DNA of 27,043 nt from Larix sibirica (Eukaryota > Streptophyta > Pinopsida > Pinales > Pinaceae): the NCBI GenBank assembly GCA_004151065.3, contig NWUY0300000525.1, positions 60,104-87,146 on the forward strand, read 5' to 3'. Below the pieces are notes generated by a model. That model searched no databases and had not been told where the DNA came from. It saw nothing but the letters and a program-made list of their open reading frames with translations. Below, piece by piece: positions 1 through 9,857 of the stretch; within the stretch, counting starts at the first letter, position 1, and each line of letters begins with the position of its first letter. Position numbers and translations under genes: made by a program.

Positions 1-194
1 AAAATCATACCCCAGTTCCCTAAAAAGTATTGAGGATTTTGGGTACATGACACTCTGTAGCCATTTAGAAATTTTATATTAATATCAAAATGTACATATT
101 TACATAGTCTTGGTCATCCTGACCATTTCAGGCTTCTAGCCTTTTACATCAATATTTACAAATTTAAATTATGAGGTCAAACTAGGGTATTACA
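1..194 (-). mobile_element. Possible end of a Ty3/gypsy-type LTR, cut by the window edge
   Basis: Read on the minus strand from 194 downward, the sequence starts TGTAATACCCTAGTTTGACC. Many plant Ty3/gypsy LTRs open with a similar TGTAACACCC/TGTAATACCC stretch followed by a TTTGACC-like run. The rest of the LTR would lie left of the window, so neither its other end nor a target-site duplication can be checked. No coding capacity is seen here. The call rests only on the terminal motif. Confidence 0.3.
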
Positions 195-603
195 TTCCAA
201 GCCTCATATTACCTCATCTATGGATCATTTTAACATAATTTTTGTGACATTATTATCAATTTAGCATCATTATTATGTTGTATTGAAATCAATTTGCATC
301 ATATGACTCTCATGGTTAGATCGTTACAACATCACTATTATGTCATTTTAGCATCATAAGTGTATTATTAACGATTTTAATATTTCGATTGATTTAGCTA
401 TTATTGATTATTTAATTAATTATTAATAATATTAATATCAATTTAGTTATTATTAGTTATTTTATTATTTTTATTAATTTGATTATTATTGATTATCTCA
501 TTATTCTCGTTTTTATTTTTTGTAATTATTACTTTTATAACATTTAAATATTGGTTAGATTGATGACTAGCACAACTCTATTTCATAGTGCACTAATCAT
601 AAG
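195..603. other. AT-rich intergenic DNA without a recognisable gene
   Basis: This stretch is very AT-rich. From about 400 to 540 it is almost entirely TTA/ATT/AAT runs. I see no ORF with protein-like composition, no LTR end and no clear inverted repeat. It is probably old decayed repeat DNA. Confidence 0.6.
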
Positions 604-794
604 AGCAAAACCATGTATATATAAACACAATGCCCCTATAACATTCAATAAAATTTCACACCAAGACTAAAGCTAAAAACCATGTATTAGTAAACACAAT
701 TATGAAATTTTACCCATTGACATTCAATCGATTTCACAGCATGGAAGCAAAAAACAATGTATATATAAGCATGATGATGATATTTTCAATTAAA
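604..794. repeat. Imperfect tandem repeat, about 70-75 bp, 2.7 copies
   Basis: Three consecutive segments begin at 604, 671 and 746 with AGCAAAAMCCATGTATATATAA-like starts. They continue with an ATAAACACAAT-like stretch, then ACATTCAAT and ATTTCACA. The third copy is cut short near 794 and the copies differ by substitutions and small indels. No coding potential is seen. It is probably a local slippage or unequal-crossover product inside older repeat DNA. Confidence 0.55.
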
Positions 795-1051
795 TTGTAA
801 AATAAACATGTAACTTTTGTTTGCTTGCAAACAAGTGGTACATCACCACACAAGGGAAACATCAATTTATATACAATATTTCATGAAAAAATATGTACAC
901 AGAAGGAAATGAAATGAATTTTACATAATGACTTAATTGATAGTTTGTTAGTGCCCTCCTCATCTTCCAAATCCCCATCTTCCTTCCTTTATAAAAACAT
1001 AATAAAGGTACATCGGTTCAATAAAATAAAATAAAAATTGCTAACATTTAA

Positions 1052-1235
1052 AGATGGTTAAAGAATATTATGGATTCATTACATTTACATTGATTTCATT
1101 TACATTTTGGACCAAACTAGTGTGTGCCATCACTAATTATTGTTATGCTCCTAATACTGGACCACACTACTTTGGTCTGAAAAATCAATGAAATTAATGT
1201 AAATGAGACGAATTTGGAAGATTCTTTACCCATTG
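1052..1235. mobile_element. Foldback (MITE-like) element with long inverted arms
   Basis: The left arm 1052-1124 and the reverse complement of the right arm 1163-1235 align without gaps over 73 bases, with about three quarters identical. They share the blocks GGTAAAGAAT-like, CATTTACAT, ATTTCATT, GACCAAA and TAGTGTG. The spacer is 38 bases (1125-1162). A transcript would form one long hairpin. The size (184 bp), AT-richness and lack of coding fit a foldback MITE or a foldback DNA transposon relic. No target-site duplication was established, so the superfamily is open. A microRNA-like precursor origin is an alternative but has no support beyond the fold. Confidence 0.6.
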
Positions 1236-1453
1236 ACACTAATCATAGAAGTCTTATACAAGACAAGCATTTAAATATGTAATTCAAAATCATATAAGTT
1301 AAGCAATTGGAAACAATTACCCGGATCCTCCGTGTCACCCTCATCATTAATGTGGAAGAATACATGTGTTTGTGTGTGCACTTATATATCAATTAATGAA
1401 TAAATAATTCCTACTATATATAGGATAACAAATAAACACATAATTGTCAATTG

Positions 1454-1760
1454 GGTCTAGCCCGAGTGGTTGTGTGATAGAGTGTTATCCTTCCCACCCA
1501 ATTTGTATCACCATAAGTGATATTTTGAGCTCATAATGAGAATATTGTTGTAACGTTCTTGTGCCCTAAAGAATATAAGTTTTACCTTAGGAACCATCCT
1601 TGAAATGAGGGAAATAACTCAAGGGTTTTCCTTGGATGTTGTTACATGGAAAAATACATAATTAACAAGTAATTACATCAGGCATGGTCTGCAAATCTTC
1701 CACTATTATTTCATAACCCTTCCTCAGGGCATACTTTAGTTCTTCCTTAGAGTCATGCCT
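1454..1760 (+). mobile_element. tRNA-like (SINE-like) repeat, copy 1
   Basis: The head holds TAGCCCGAGTGGT at 1458-1470, which fits the RNA polymerase III A-box of Ser/Leu-type tRNAs. About 30 bases on is CCTTCCCACCCAATTTG, placed where a tRNA-derived SINE would carry the loop and a degraded B-box. The body from 1480 to 1760 recurs nearly unchanged at 1971-2250. It has no coding capacity. Internal promoter plus short length plus recurrence suggests a SINE-like element. The B-box is too decayed to be certain, and no A/T tail or target duplication is seen. The copy stops exactly at the single N at 1761. Confidence 0.4.
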
Positions 1761-1970
1761 NTTACACAAATTATATAAATTAAAATTGTTCCTCAACATT
1801 TACACTCTAAAAAAGGGTTTGAGCCTTGAGAAATTTGATCCCTCTCGCTGTTTGGAAGATCCTCTTTTAAGATGGATCTTTATTAAACATTTCAAATAAG
1901 TTTAATTTGAAATTTACTTTGATTGTTTATATATAAAATTTGTAACCTCTATTCAATTTGGTTTGGGATG
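1761..1970. other. Spacer between the two direct repeat copies, starting with an N
   Basis: The first base is an undetermined N, probably a contig join. The rest is AT-rich and unassigned. Near 1945-1970 the text approaches the second repeat copy without a recognisable A-box. Confidence 0.4.
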
Positions 1971-2250
1971 GAGTGTTATCTTTCCCACCTAGGTTTTATT
2001 ATGTAAGTGATATGTTGAGCTCATAATGAGTATATTGTTGTAACGGCTTTGTGTTCTAAAGAATATAAGTTTTACCTTAGGCACCATCCTTGAAATGAGG
2101 GAAAGAACTCAAGGGTTTTCCTTGGATGTTGTTACATGGAAAAATACATAATTAACAACTAATTACATTAGGCATGGTTTGCAAATCTTCCACTATTATT
2201 TCATAACCCTTCCTCGGGGCATACTTTAGTTCTTCCTTAGAGTCATGCCT
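1971..2250 (+). repeat. Second copy of the 280-bp direct repeat
   Basis: It is a direct repeat of 1480-1760 with more than nine bases in ten identical by eye. Both copies run from GAGTGTTATC through TTGAGCTCATAATGAG and CCATCCTTGAAATGAGGG, and end at TTAGAGTCATGCCT. The tRNA-like A-box head present before copy 1 is missing here, while CACCTAGGTTTTATTATG in the B-box place is somewhat closer to a tRNA loop than in copy 1. It could be a second insertion or a local duplication. Confidence 0.75.
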
Positions 2251-2423
2251 ATAACAGTTTAATTGTATGCAATAAGAGGAAAACATATTTAATAATCACA
2301 TATATTAAACCATTATATTAACATAATAAATGTGTTATGCAACCAAGTCCCATATATAGCATAAAAATAACAGAAATAGACCAAACTAAAGTAATCAACT
2401 CCTTAATAATGAAGAACTGAGNT

Positions 2424-2447
2424 GGGTACCATCCTTGAAATGAGGGG
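2424..2447 (+). repeat. Fragment of a third copy of the 280-bp repeat
   Basis: The run GGTACCATCCTTGAAATGAG matches the interior of both larger copies (about 1590-1612 and 2080-2102). It starts immediately after the single N at 2422, so it may be the edge of another copy truncated at a contig join. Confidence 0.5.
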
Positions 2448-2814
2448 AAGTGCCGATAAGTTTACTCAAGAATATTTAAAAATTATATCTTAAAACTTAA
2501 AAATTTATTTTTGAGTTTCTACTTATATTTCTTGTTTTTTATTAAATTTTTCAAGTTAGTTTGAATTTCAATTACATTATTATTTTTTTTTTTTAAATTG
2601 TATAATATTTTTAAAGTTGCATAAAAATATACTTGAAAAGAAAAGAAAAAAAATAAACCCTAAGGTTTTAAATTTATAGATGAAATTTTTCATTGGTTAA
2701 GGTTATCACACGTGAGACATAAATTCCTAGTGGTATTACTTGAACTATTAGTGAAAAAATAATCAAAACAAAAGAAATTATAAGTTAGACACATTGTTAT
2801 GGTATTCAATGCTA
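2448..2814. other. AT-rich DNA, no gene seen
   Basis: A/T homopolymers dominate, for example around 2580-2600 and 2638-2655. The short minus-strand ORF here has no protein-like features, and no repeat boundary is recognised. Confidence 0.5.
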
Positions 2815-3170
2815 CAAATGGTATGGGCAACTTACCACTCCATGTGGTATGGGCAGCTTCAAGTTGTTGGCAAAAATTCAAAACTGTAAAAACCTCCTAA
2901 ACTATCACATTAATTTTTTAATTGAATTAGTTGACAATATGCACATAGGAGGCATGGGCATTATTGAAGGCACTTGCAAGGTTGCTTGGAGCAGCTCACC
3001 ACAACGTGATGTTGAGTTTGAATTCAATGTTGAATTGACATAGGAGGTATGGACATCTATAGTGCATTGAAGACACGCATAGTGTTTACTTGGGCTAGCT
3101 CACCACAAACTGGTCTTACATTGAAGGCAGTTATGGGTTTTAGTTGGAGTAGCCCACCATAGCCAAATGT
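2815..3170 (+). repeat. Cluster of diverged direct repeats around GGCATGGGC...AGCTCACCACAA
   Basis: CATAGGAGGCATGGGCATTA at 2943 recurs diverged at 3040 (CATAGGAGGTATGGACATC). The downstream box TTGGAGCAGCTCACCACAA near 2985-3003 recurs as TTGGGCTAGCTCACCACAA near 3092-3110, and again as TTGGAGTAGCCCACCATAG near 3145-3163. GGTATGGGCAACTT and GGTATGGGCAGCTT at about 2819 and 2846 add shorter copies. Spacing varies from 25 to 107 bases. A 64-codon ORF over part of it shows no known motif and I do not call it a gene. Confidence 0.5.
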
Positions 3171-3347
3171 TGTGAGATCTTGTAGCTACAATCATGTTAT
3201 CTTTTGTTTTAAATCTCAAGGGAAGGTGAATGTCATAGCATTGTGTGTAATGAAGCTAGAAATAAAATTCATTACATATAGAGGAGTGTTGAGATATTAA
3301 AAGTTTGTTTCCTTGATCTGTACAGCGTGTAATGGGGATTGGCTTCG

Positions 3348-3365
3348 ACAACAACAACAACAACA
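3348..3365 (+). repeat. (CAA)n microsatellite in a leader-like context
   Basis: About six CAA/ACA units are followed directly by CAGAGGTAAGTAATGG, which matches a plant 5' splice site (AG|GTAAGT). A CAA-rich stretch followed by a donor is common in plant 5' untranslated leaders, but no downstream exon is recognised before the LINE at 3721. Confidence 0.45.
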
Positions 3366-3372
3366 GAGGTAA

Positions 3373-3720
3373 GTAATGGTATATTCATTTCCGTTGAATA
3401 CTCACGACAAAGTCACATTCCTGATTGTGCAGAAAGATTAATGCTTCATAAAAAATGGAAAAATATACTAACCGACTAACGATAGTCATACTAACTTCAA
3501 GTGTTCATTTGAAATCAAATAGTCAACTTGTGAAACATGATATTGATTTTTTTCACTTACATGTAGTGCATTCAATCTATTGTATAAACCACAATAGTTA
3601 GTGAGTGGTTGTACTTAACAAGGATAGGTAACGTTTTTTCCAAGAAGAGACGACAATGTTAGAGTATAAGGCTTAATTATCAAATAAATTAGTTAGGTTG
3701 TATCGATAACATGACTACCT
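3373..3720. other. Unassigned DNA upstream of the LINE
   Basis: No ORF, LTR end or clear repeat is recognised. It may include the decayed 5' end of the LINE or the DNA it inserted into. Confidence 0.4.
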
Positions 3721-5680
3721 ACCCATCTGCTATGGGATGCCTCCAAATTCCATCGTGAATCTCTCTTCAAGCACAGCATTAAATATGCACCAAGATGCAT
3801 CACATACTTACCAGGTATCTAGATCAATGTCCTAAATGTATACACATTGCCATTAGCATATAAACCAAAACAATTTTGTTGGAATCCTCCTTATGACTTA
3901 ATGGAATCTGAAGCAGTCGAGAAGTATATAGTAGTAGGTGACTTCAACCTAGTCTTATCCAGAAAAGAAAAAAAAGGAGGGATGATTGTCAAAGATCCAT
4001 TCAAGGAGCAAATGGAAGATCTCATATTAGACTATAACTTGGTCGATAGCAAGCTAGTAAGAGGGAATTACATGGTCAAACAAAAGAATCAACCCTAGCC
4101 ACAAAGTTGCACATCTAGACCATATCCTTATTCATATGAATATGAATCTTCTCAACTATCGTGTTTCCTCTTACATTCTCTCTTTAGCCATATCATACCA
4201 TAAACCCATTGCCCTCTATTTCTACCCTTCTCAAATCTATGGGTCTCTTCCCTTTAGGTTCTCCCCCTAACAACTATAAGAACCCCGGGGCATGGTAATT
4301 ATCTCGTCGGTTTGGCCCCAAATCATTCATGGCTCCCCTCGTTGTATATGGGAGAAAAAGCTCAAATCAATCAAAACAACTCTTAAAGAATGGACAACAA
4401 AGGCATATAAGCAGTTGGGCAAATAAGCATTTAGCCTAAAGATCCAAGTAGAAACTCTACAAATCCAAATGGATAATATGGAGATAACAAAGTAGCTACA
4501 AATTGAAGAAAGATCTCTTTGGCATAAGATTCAGAAGGCTGCAAGAGTAGAAGAAGAAATGTGACCCCTCAAATCACAAAGTATCTAGCTCCAATCCAAG
4601 GACAAAAACACCTATTATTTTCACTATCAAGCTAAGGATATAACTCAAAACAACAATGTCAAGGAAATCAAACTAGAAGATGGGATGCTTCTCCAAGATT
4701 TCCAATCAACAACACAAAATCACTTTGAGGCCCTGTACTCTAAAGACAACACAACAAATGTGAAGTTTTTTAGAATAATGCTAGAGCATATTCCCCAGCT
4801 AATCACTGCAACAAAAAATGAGGATCTTGATAGAGAAATAGAAGACTTTGAAATCCACAGTGTTATTTGAGGGCTAACACCCAATAAAGCCCCCAGGCTA
4901 GATGGATTCCCCAAACATATATATAGATTCTTTTGGGCCACCATCAAGCACAACATGCATGGTATGGTACACTCACAAGAAGCATAAACTTTGAAGGAGC
5001 ATGCATGGTATGGTTATTTCTTCCTTTCTATATCTCATCCCCAAAGAGGTAAATCCATCTTCCTTCTCTAGATTTCCCCCAATGTCTCTTTTTAACTCTT
5101 CATGTAAAATTTTGACTAAGATAATAACAAACCAAGTGAAGAAGATCCTCTGTAGGATCACCTCCACCAATCAAGGGGGGTTCATTCAAAAGAGACAATT
5201 TTTTGACAATAATATAATGATTCTAAGAACCAAACCTTCAAGTCAAGCTAACAAAGAAAGAGAAACAATAATCAAAATTGGCATGGCTAATGCCTTTGAC
5301 TATCATGCATAATGGTACCATGGATAGCTCCTCTAATCAAAGGACAACCAACTAGTTTCTTCAAAAGTAGCAAGGGACTTCACCAAGGATTCCCTTTATC
5401 CCCTATGTTATACATTATCATGGCAGACTCACTAATCATGAAGATGGAAAATGAAAGGGTGGAAGGAAATCTACAAGGGATAAGCATAGTTAGGGGAATC
5501 AAAGGAATAATTAACTCTTAGTTTGCTATTGACACACCCCTGGTGGGAGGGGCATCAATAATTATATTTGAGAAATTCCAACTCATCCTTGATCATTATC
5601 TAAAATTCTTGGGAGGTAAAACAAGCAATGGCAAAATCCAAATCTATGCATGGAATATTAGTGACTAGTTGTTACATTCC
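3721..5680 (+). pseudogene. Degenerate L1-type LINE: endonuclease and reverse transcriptase
   Basis: Translations on the plus strand follow the order of a plant L1-like ORF2. Endonuclease: 'VLNVYT' (3826-3846), 'VVGDFNLVLSRKEKKGG' (3931-3981), then after a +1 shift 'TWSNKR' and 'SYHKPIAL' (SDH motif with D lost) up to about 4270. Linker: 'LQSKDKNTYYFHYQAK' (4590-4635). Reverse transcriptase: 'TPNKAPRLDGFP' (4879), 'LIPKEVNPSSFSRF', 'NQGGFIQKRQ', 'KIGMANAFD', 'GLHQGFPLSPMLY' (5377-5415), then 'FAIDTPLVGGASI' (5521), where the FADD catalytic site reads AID. In-frame stops and at least three frameshifts kill it. Both ends are truncated; no 3' poly(A) or RNase H was found. The LINE 1 family call is firm; the clade is not. 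Confidence 0.85.
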
Positions 5681-5689
5681 ACAACCAAA

Positions 5690-7940
5690 ACCTTAAATTT
5701 CCCTTGTCTTGAAGCTTAGTCCTCTTTCAAATATCCAAGCATGACTCTTTCCTTGGGAAATCCAACAACCATGGTTTTGTGAGTCATTCCATCGTTGATG
5801 AGCCGGTAAGCTAAATTGGACAAGTGTCCATTCACTATAATATGCCTGCAACTAGTCTATCCACCCATAATGTTGCTCCCCCAATTCAAACCTCTAAAAT
5901 TCATTCTATTCAGTCTACTGCTTAGAAATATAATAGGAAAACCAAAGGTAAGAAAAAGGATAAGAACAATAATTATAACACTAAGGATGGAGCAACACAA
6001 AACCCCAATGCTAATGTTGGCAGTAAGAAGGAAAGACAAAATCTCGAATTCCTTTGCAAAAAATGTATTGGAGACCACTCTACCCATGAATGTCCGAAAA
6101 TGGATGAAATTCATCGATATTTGGATCAACAAGAGGCTCCACAACAACATGTAGTCCTCACTAAACCTTTACATCCTTAGCATCAACATATGGTTACCAC
6201 TAATCTACGCCCACGAAAGGGGGAAATACCTTGAATTCTAACATTTTCATGTGTGAGTAATATTCCGATTTACAGACTTGCCCAAAATTATGTTAATATT
6301 GTGGTCGTCCTTCTAAATTTGATTCCTCTCTGTAATATCCCAGTGTTTCTCTACACATAGAGAGACTATTTAATGACACAATGCCTAAACTTCCTAGGGG
6401 TTCCCTTCACATGTCAACACACAACTCTAATGCACAAGAAGCTTAAAACTATAGTATATTTGAAGATCTTTCCCAAGCCCCTTGTGTTATGTTATCCCTA
6501 GAAGTATTGCAAATCCACCTACCATAGTGGAAAGCATTGTTGAAAGCTATTGTTGAGATCGATCCTTCATATTCTTGTTTGTTGACTTTTAACCTTAACC
6601 AAACTTATCACATGCTCCCTCACCTTATCACGTCCAGCTAGATCCAAGTGTCTTTGTGAGGGACAAACATCTTTTGATGCAATCCCGAGGAAGGAGCCTC
6701 TACCTATGTCATGTTGTTAACTTGCTAGATAGATTTGGGATCCCCCAAATTTACTCCATAATCCACATTGTTGAAAGATTTCAATGGTCAATCTTTCAAA
6801 CTACACAAAATCATCGTTGCCTTCCTAGTCAAATTAGGGGGCAAGATAGTCTCAATCAAAGTAGAATTTGTAGATGTTGCAGTAGATTACAATATTCATT
6901 AGGGATGGAGTTGGACATATGTGATTATGGCAGTGGTATCTTCTATTTTTAGGGTTATTCATTTTCCTCGTGAAGGAAAAGTAGTCACTATTGAGTAATC
7001 GGATTATCATATGCCATATCCTAGAGCGAATCAAAATCTACCATTCCATTTATTGATGATTCTAAAATGGCATTTGATAACATTGACTCATGGAGGTTTA
7101 AAGATTCATCTCTTACGGGTACTTTTACCTCGCTTCCTCAATATGTTATTCCCCAATATTTACCATATTTTATGTCACCTTTGCCACCATAGATAAAGAG
7201 CCATGGGTGCTACCCAACACATCATAAATTGGTTTGATGAGAACAATTAAGCCTTTGTATGTGGTTGAAATGTCTTATCAATCCATTCAAATGGAACCCA
7301 CAATCGTTAATCAAAATCTCCACCTTTAGGAGGAGTACGATCAATTTACCTTGCCCATTTGGACTATCAATTCCCCTGCTTTCAATGACTTACTAGACAT
7401 GGTTTTGCCTTCAAATGAAGCCATCTTAAAAACATTGTCTAGTATAGAATGACCTTGGGAAGATATTCATCATTGATATGTTTTCTACCTGAGCTCATTA
7501 AGATGGAGGTCGGTCGACATAGCCTCATTTATCTAAGTGGTCTTGATTGATATTAGTGCCCCATACTTACACATGATGTGTTCCTAGAAGGTAACCTATA
7601 TAACATTTCAAAAACTACCTATCGATATCTTTGTCAAACATGGCATCATCAAAAACATTTTGATTGAGGTTGATTGTTCTTCTTAGGAAATTGAAGAGTA
7701 CACTACCCTTTTCACCGACTTTCATGATCTTTGTACTTGGTTCTACAAATAAATGCCCAGTATTGAAAGGTGGAAGGGATTTGACAACCCTAGGATCCGT
7801 ATTCATTCATGCTCAAGTTTACTGGCTCAGCCAGTGGACTGGTTCATGAAGGCTTTCTTCAAGGCCTTGTAATTTAAAGAATATGAAACCTTGAGGGCCT
7901 TTGTGGGGTGGATAACCAGCCAAGAAGATGTCTAGAGGGA
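5690..7940 (+). pseudogene. Degenerate Ty3/gypsy gag-protease and start of pol
   Basis: Four islands on the plus strand follow retrotransposon order. (1) A Lys/Asn-rich gag tail (5950-6020) leads into a zinc knuckle at 6055-6093, 'CKKCIGDHSTHEC', one residue shorter than the usual CX2CX4HX4C. (2) At 6837-6995, 'VEFVDVAVDYNIH*GWSW' then 'RVIHFPREGKVVTIE' matches the retropepsin end (normally ILLGRSW) of plant Ty3/gypsy polyproteins, with a stop at 6900-6902. (3) 'LLDMVLPSNEAILKTL' and 'PWEDIHH' (7391-7473). (4) 'YTTLFTDFHDLCTWFYK' (7699-7749) then 'MPSIE', the lead-in to the RT domain. RT itself is missing. Frames change between islands. The first gag two thirds are absent, replaced upstream by the LINE. 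Confidence 0.75.
6055..6093 (+). other. Gag zinc knuckle (CCHC-type) of the Ty3 remnant
   Basis: The codons give C-K-K-C-I-G-D-H-S-T-H-E-C, a CX2CX3HX4C nucleic-acid-binding knuckle with one residue fewer before the His than the retroviral consensus. A basic Lys/Asn-rich run precedes it and 'PKMDEIHRYLDQQ' follows. The surrounding frame is open from about 5923 to 6180 after one upstream stop. Confidence 0.75.
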
Positions 7941-7942
7941 CA

Positions 7943-7960
7943 AAATAAATAAATAAATAA
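7943..7960. repeat. (AAAT)n microsatellite
   Basis: Four to five AAAT units directly follow the last recognisable piece of the Ty3 remnant. It could mark an insertion or truncation point. Confidence 0.7.
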
Positions 7961-8025
7961 CATGTACTACATCTAATTAATAATTTTAAAACAAAGTTGT
8001 TAAAATCTTACACATGAAAATTATT

Positions 8026-8246
8026 TGTGTAGTGGGTACACATAATTGCACAAGTAGTACAAATGTAAAAACATAAGGTTTCATAGATGATACCACATGT
8101 TTTCTTTAGAACTTGAAACAAACTTGGTAAATATTACTCACCAAATTTTTGTGTGTTGTGGGTACACATAATTGTACAAGTCGTACTATGAATGTAAAAA
8201 AATAGGGGTGTATGAATGATACCACATGCTTTCTTGGTAGCTTGAA
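8026..8246 (+). repeat. Two imperfect direct repeats of about 95 bp
   Basis: Copy 1 (about 8026-8117) and copy 2 (about 8149-8246) share GTGGGTACACATAATTG, CACAAGT-GTAC, AATGTAAAAA, ATGATACCACATG and TTTCTT...CTTGAA in the same order, offset by about 125 bases. I see no coding frame in either. They lie between the Ty3 remnant and the copia integrase, and may be noncoding parts of one of them. Confidence 0.65.
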
Positions 8247-8299
8247 TGCATTTGGGATTTTTTAAAACTATATTAGACTCCATTATTTGAATCATTAGA

Positions 8300-9210
8300 G
8301 CAAAGGTAGCATATTATATGTATCCTAGTTTTCTTGCGACCATTAAGGTTAACTTCTACATCCATCTCAATAGGGAGACATAATAATATATTTTTTAGTT
8401 CAATTCTATCTCATAAACACTTTACTTTTCTCATTGTGCCCCAATAGGTACATGGTTTCATATTCAGTTCATTTTTTTTTCCCATCAAGAGTATGATAAT
8501 ATAGGTTCCAACAAAAAATTCTAAAGTATTTTATGGTTCACTTAATATGATAATATAGGTTCCAACAAAAAATTCTAAAGTATTTTATGGTTCACTTAAT
8601 ACCACTCTAAGTTCATCTATGGCTAATATCTTGGACAAATTATGTTAGAGTTCTATCTAGAATACATATTACAGTGTTCACCACTTCAACCATTAAGAAG
8701 AGAGCCCAATGCCTGGCCATGTAACATGCACTTAACTCCATCATGGTCATGTTCTTTGTTTATACTACACTATATTGTCAAGGTGCATACAATATAGTTC
8801 CATTTAACCCCATGTTCAATTCATAATGATCTAAACATAATATTATCATATCTTGTTCCAATGTGCATTATGTGTAGCATAATTATTTATTTACATTGAT
8901 ATTCAATAAGTTCCTTGAGCTTCTAAAGTTTGGCAAGCAATTTACATCTTTTTTAATAAAAGAGAACTAGAATTTCCTGAAGGGGTCGCCAATAAGATTA
9001 AGAATATAGATTGCACTAAATAAGTAAGGTTCTTCAATTAGATCGACAAGGCCATTATGCATAGGTCGTAGTGTCTGTTTATCTATATTTAAATCTTTCA
9101 CTTTTTCAAACTAGTAAATATGTTTATCTTTAGACATGCACTCCTCATATAATCCGTGTGTAGATGGAATGGGGGGTAATCCATGTACTTATATTTTTAT
9201 TACAAGTAGT
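8300..9210 (-). pseudogene. Degenerate Ty1/copia integrase
   Basis: The minus strand read from 9210 down gives, in order, features of a copia GAG-pre-integrase and integrase. These are 'GLPPIPSTHGLYEECMSKDK' (near 9180-9125), 'HNGLVDLIEEPYLFSAIYIL' (core start), 'RKF*FSFIKKDVN', 'GLNGTILYAP*QYSVV*TKN' (where copias have IPYTPQQNGVAERKN) and 'MARHWALFLMVEVVNTVICI' (AEAVNTAVYLLNR in relatives). Next comes 'SGIK*TIKYFRIF' (G.KPS..H.RVFG), then 'LLGHNEKSKVF' and 'TKKYIIMSPY' (Y.GY...SKAYR...TKK..ISRDV). Stops are frequent and both the CC and DDE residues are mostly lost. RT is not found downstream. The order and several independent matches make copia integrase likely. Confidence 0.65.
8492..8599 (+). 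repeat. Perfect 54-bp tandem duplication
   Basis: Unit 1 (8492-8545) and unit 2 (8546-8599) are identical, beginning TATGATAATATAGGTTCCAA and ending TGGTTCACTTAA. The unit lies inside the copia integrase remnant and is 18 codons long, so it would keep that frame. Perfect identity inside heavily mutated DNA means the duplication is recent, or is an assembly artefact. Confidence 0.95.
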
Positions 9211-9540
9211 TAGAGCAGTGTAGAATGCTATATTTCTACAAAAAGGGAGCATTCACTCATTTAGTTCTAGTGTTATTCTTGTTTTTGTTGTAATCTTTCT
9301 CCTTATCCCCAAACATTATGCAGGAGCTGTTAATTCCATTAAAATTGGCTTATGTGTTGTGAAATGTGCAACAACATCTTCCTCGAGTATCAAACTCAAT
9401 GCACATAATATTGTTTTGTATCTAAGCTCACGATCTTGTAATTATGTTATATTTGCAAAAATACAAACTTCGTATAATATGTGCCTAGTGGCTTTATTAG
9501 TGAATGAAGTATTATGTTAGGGTTTTCAAGACATTATTGA
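9211..9540. other. Unassigned stretch before the LTR-like promoter
   Basis: No coding match on either strand. It may contain the U3 part of the copia-like LTR whose TATA box follows, but no left LTR end could be placed. Confidence 0.4.
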
Positions 9541-9791
9541 TATAAATAGGGGATTCCTACCTCTCATATGTATCTTATACCATTTTATAGTACAACCAAC
9601 GTGTTACCGATGTTATTCAGAAACATCTTCCTCCATCACATAGAATTGCAGGAATGATCCACCCATAGGTGTGAAGGTGCCCCCACTCTCCTTTCCTTGG
9701 CTCTTTTTTATGTTTTTGTCATGATTATTTCCATCCTTTTGGTTGCAGTTCTATTTTGAGGATCAGAACACTAAAATTTGGTATTATAGAG
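9541..9791 (+). mobile_element. Copia-like LTR promoter to primer-binding site
   Basis: TATAAATAGG at 9541-9550 is a strong plant TATA box. About 240 bases downstream, TTGGTATTATAGAG (9778-9791) resembles the TGGTATCAGAGC primer-binding site (initiator tRNA-Met) that follows the 5' LTR of plant Ty1/copia elements. The spacing between TATA and PBS fits an R-U5 segment. No left LTR boundary, polyadenylation signal or downstream copia gag was identified. The copia integrase at 8300-9210 runs in the opposite orientation, so it is not the body of this element. Confidence 0.35.
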
Positions 9792-9857
9792 ATTTAGTCA
9801 ATTCTTTTTGTTCTTGATATATATTTCATCTTTTCCCACGACAAAAAGAGAAAAAAA

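Noticed and set aside
3325-3345. Primer-binding site before TGGGGATTGG
   Set aside because: Only the GGGGA end matches a tRNA-Asp PBS; the rest does not align without indels.
5816-6154. 112-codon plus-strand ORF
   Set aside because: Out of frame with the zinc-knuckle frame, which carries the recognisable gag; it is a shadow.
6331-6345. TGTAATATCCCAGTG as an LTR start
   Set aside because: It lies within the Ty3 remnant and has no second copy or matching end.
8300-9791. One copia element covering both the integrase and the LTR-like promoter
   Set aside because: The integrase is on the minus strand and the TATA-PBS order is on the plus strand, so they cannot be one simple element.
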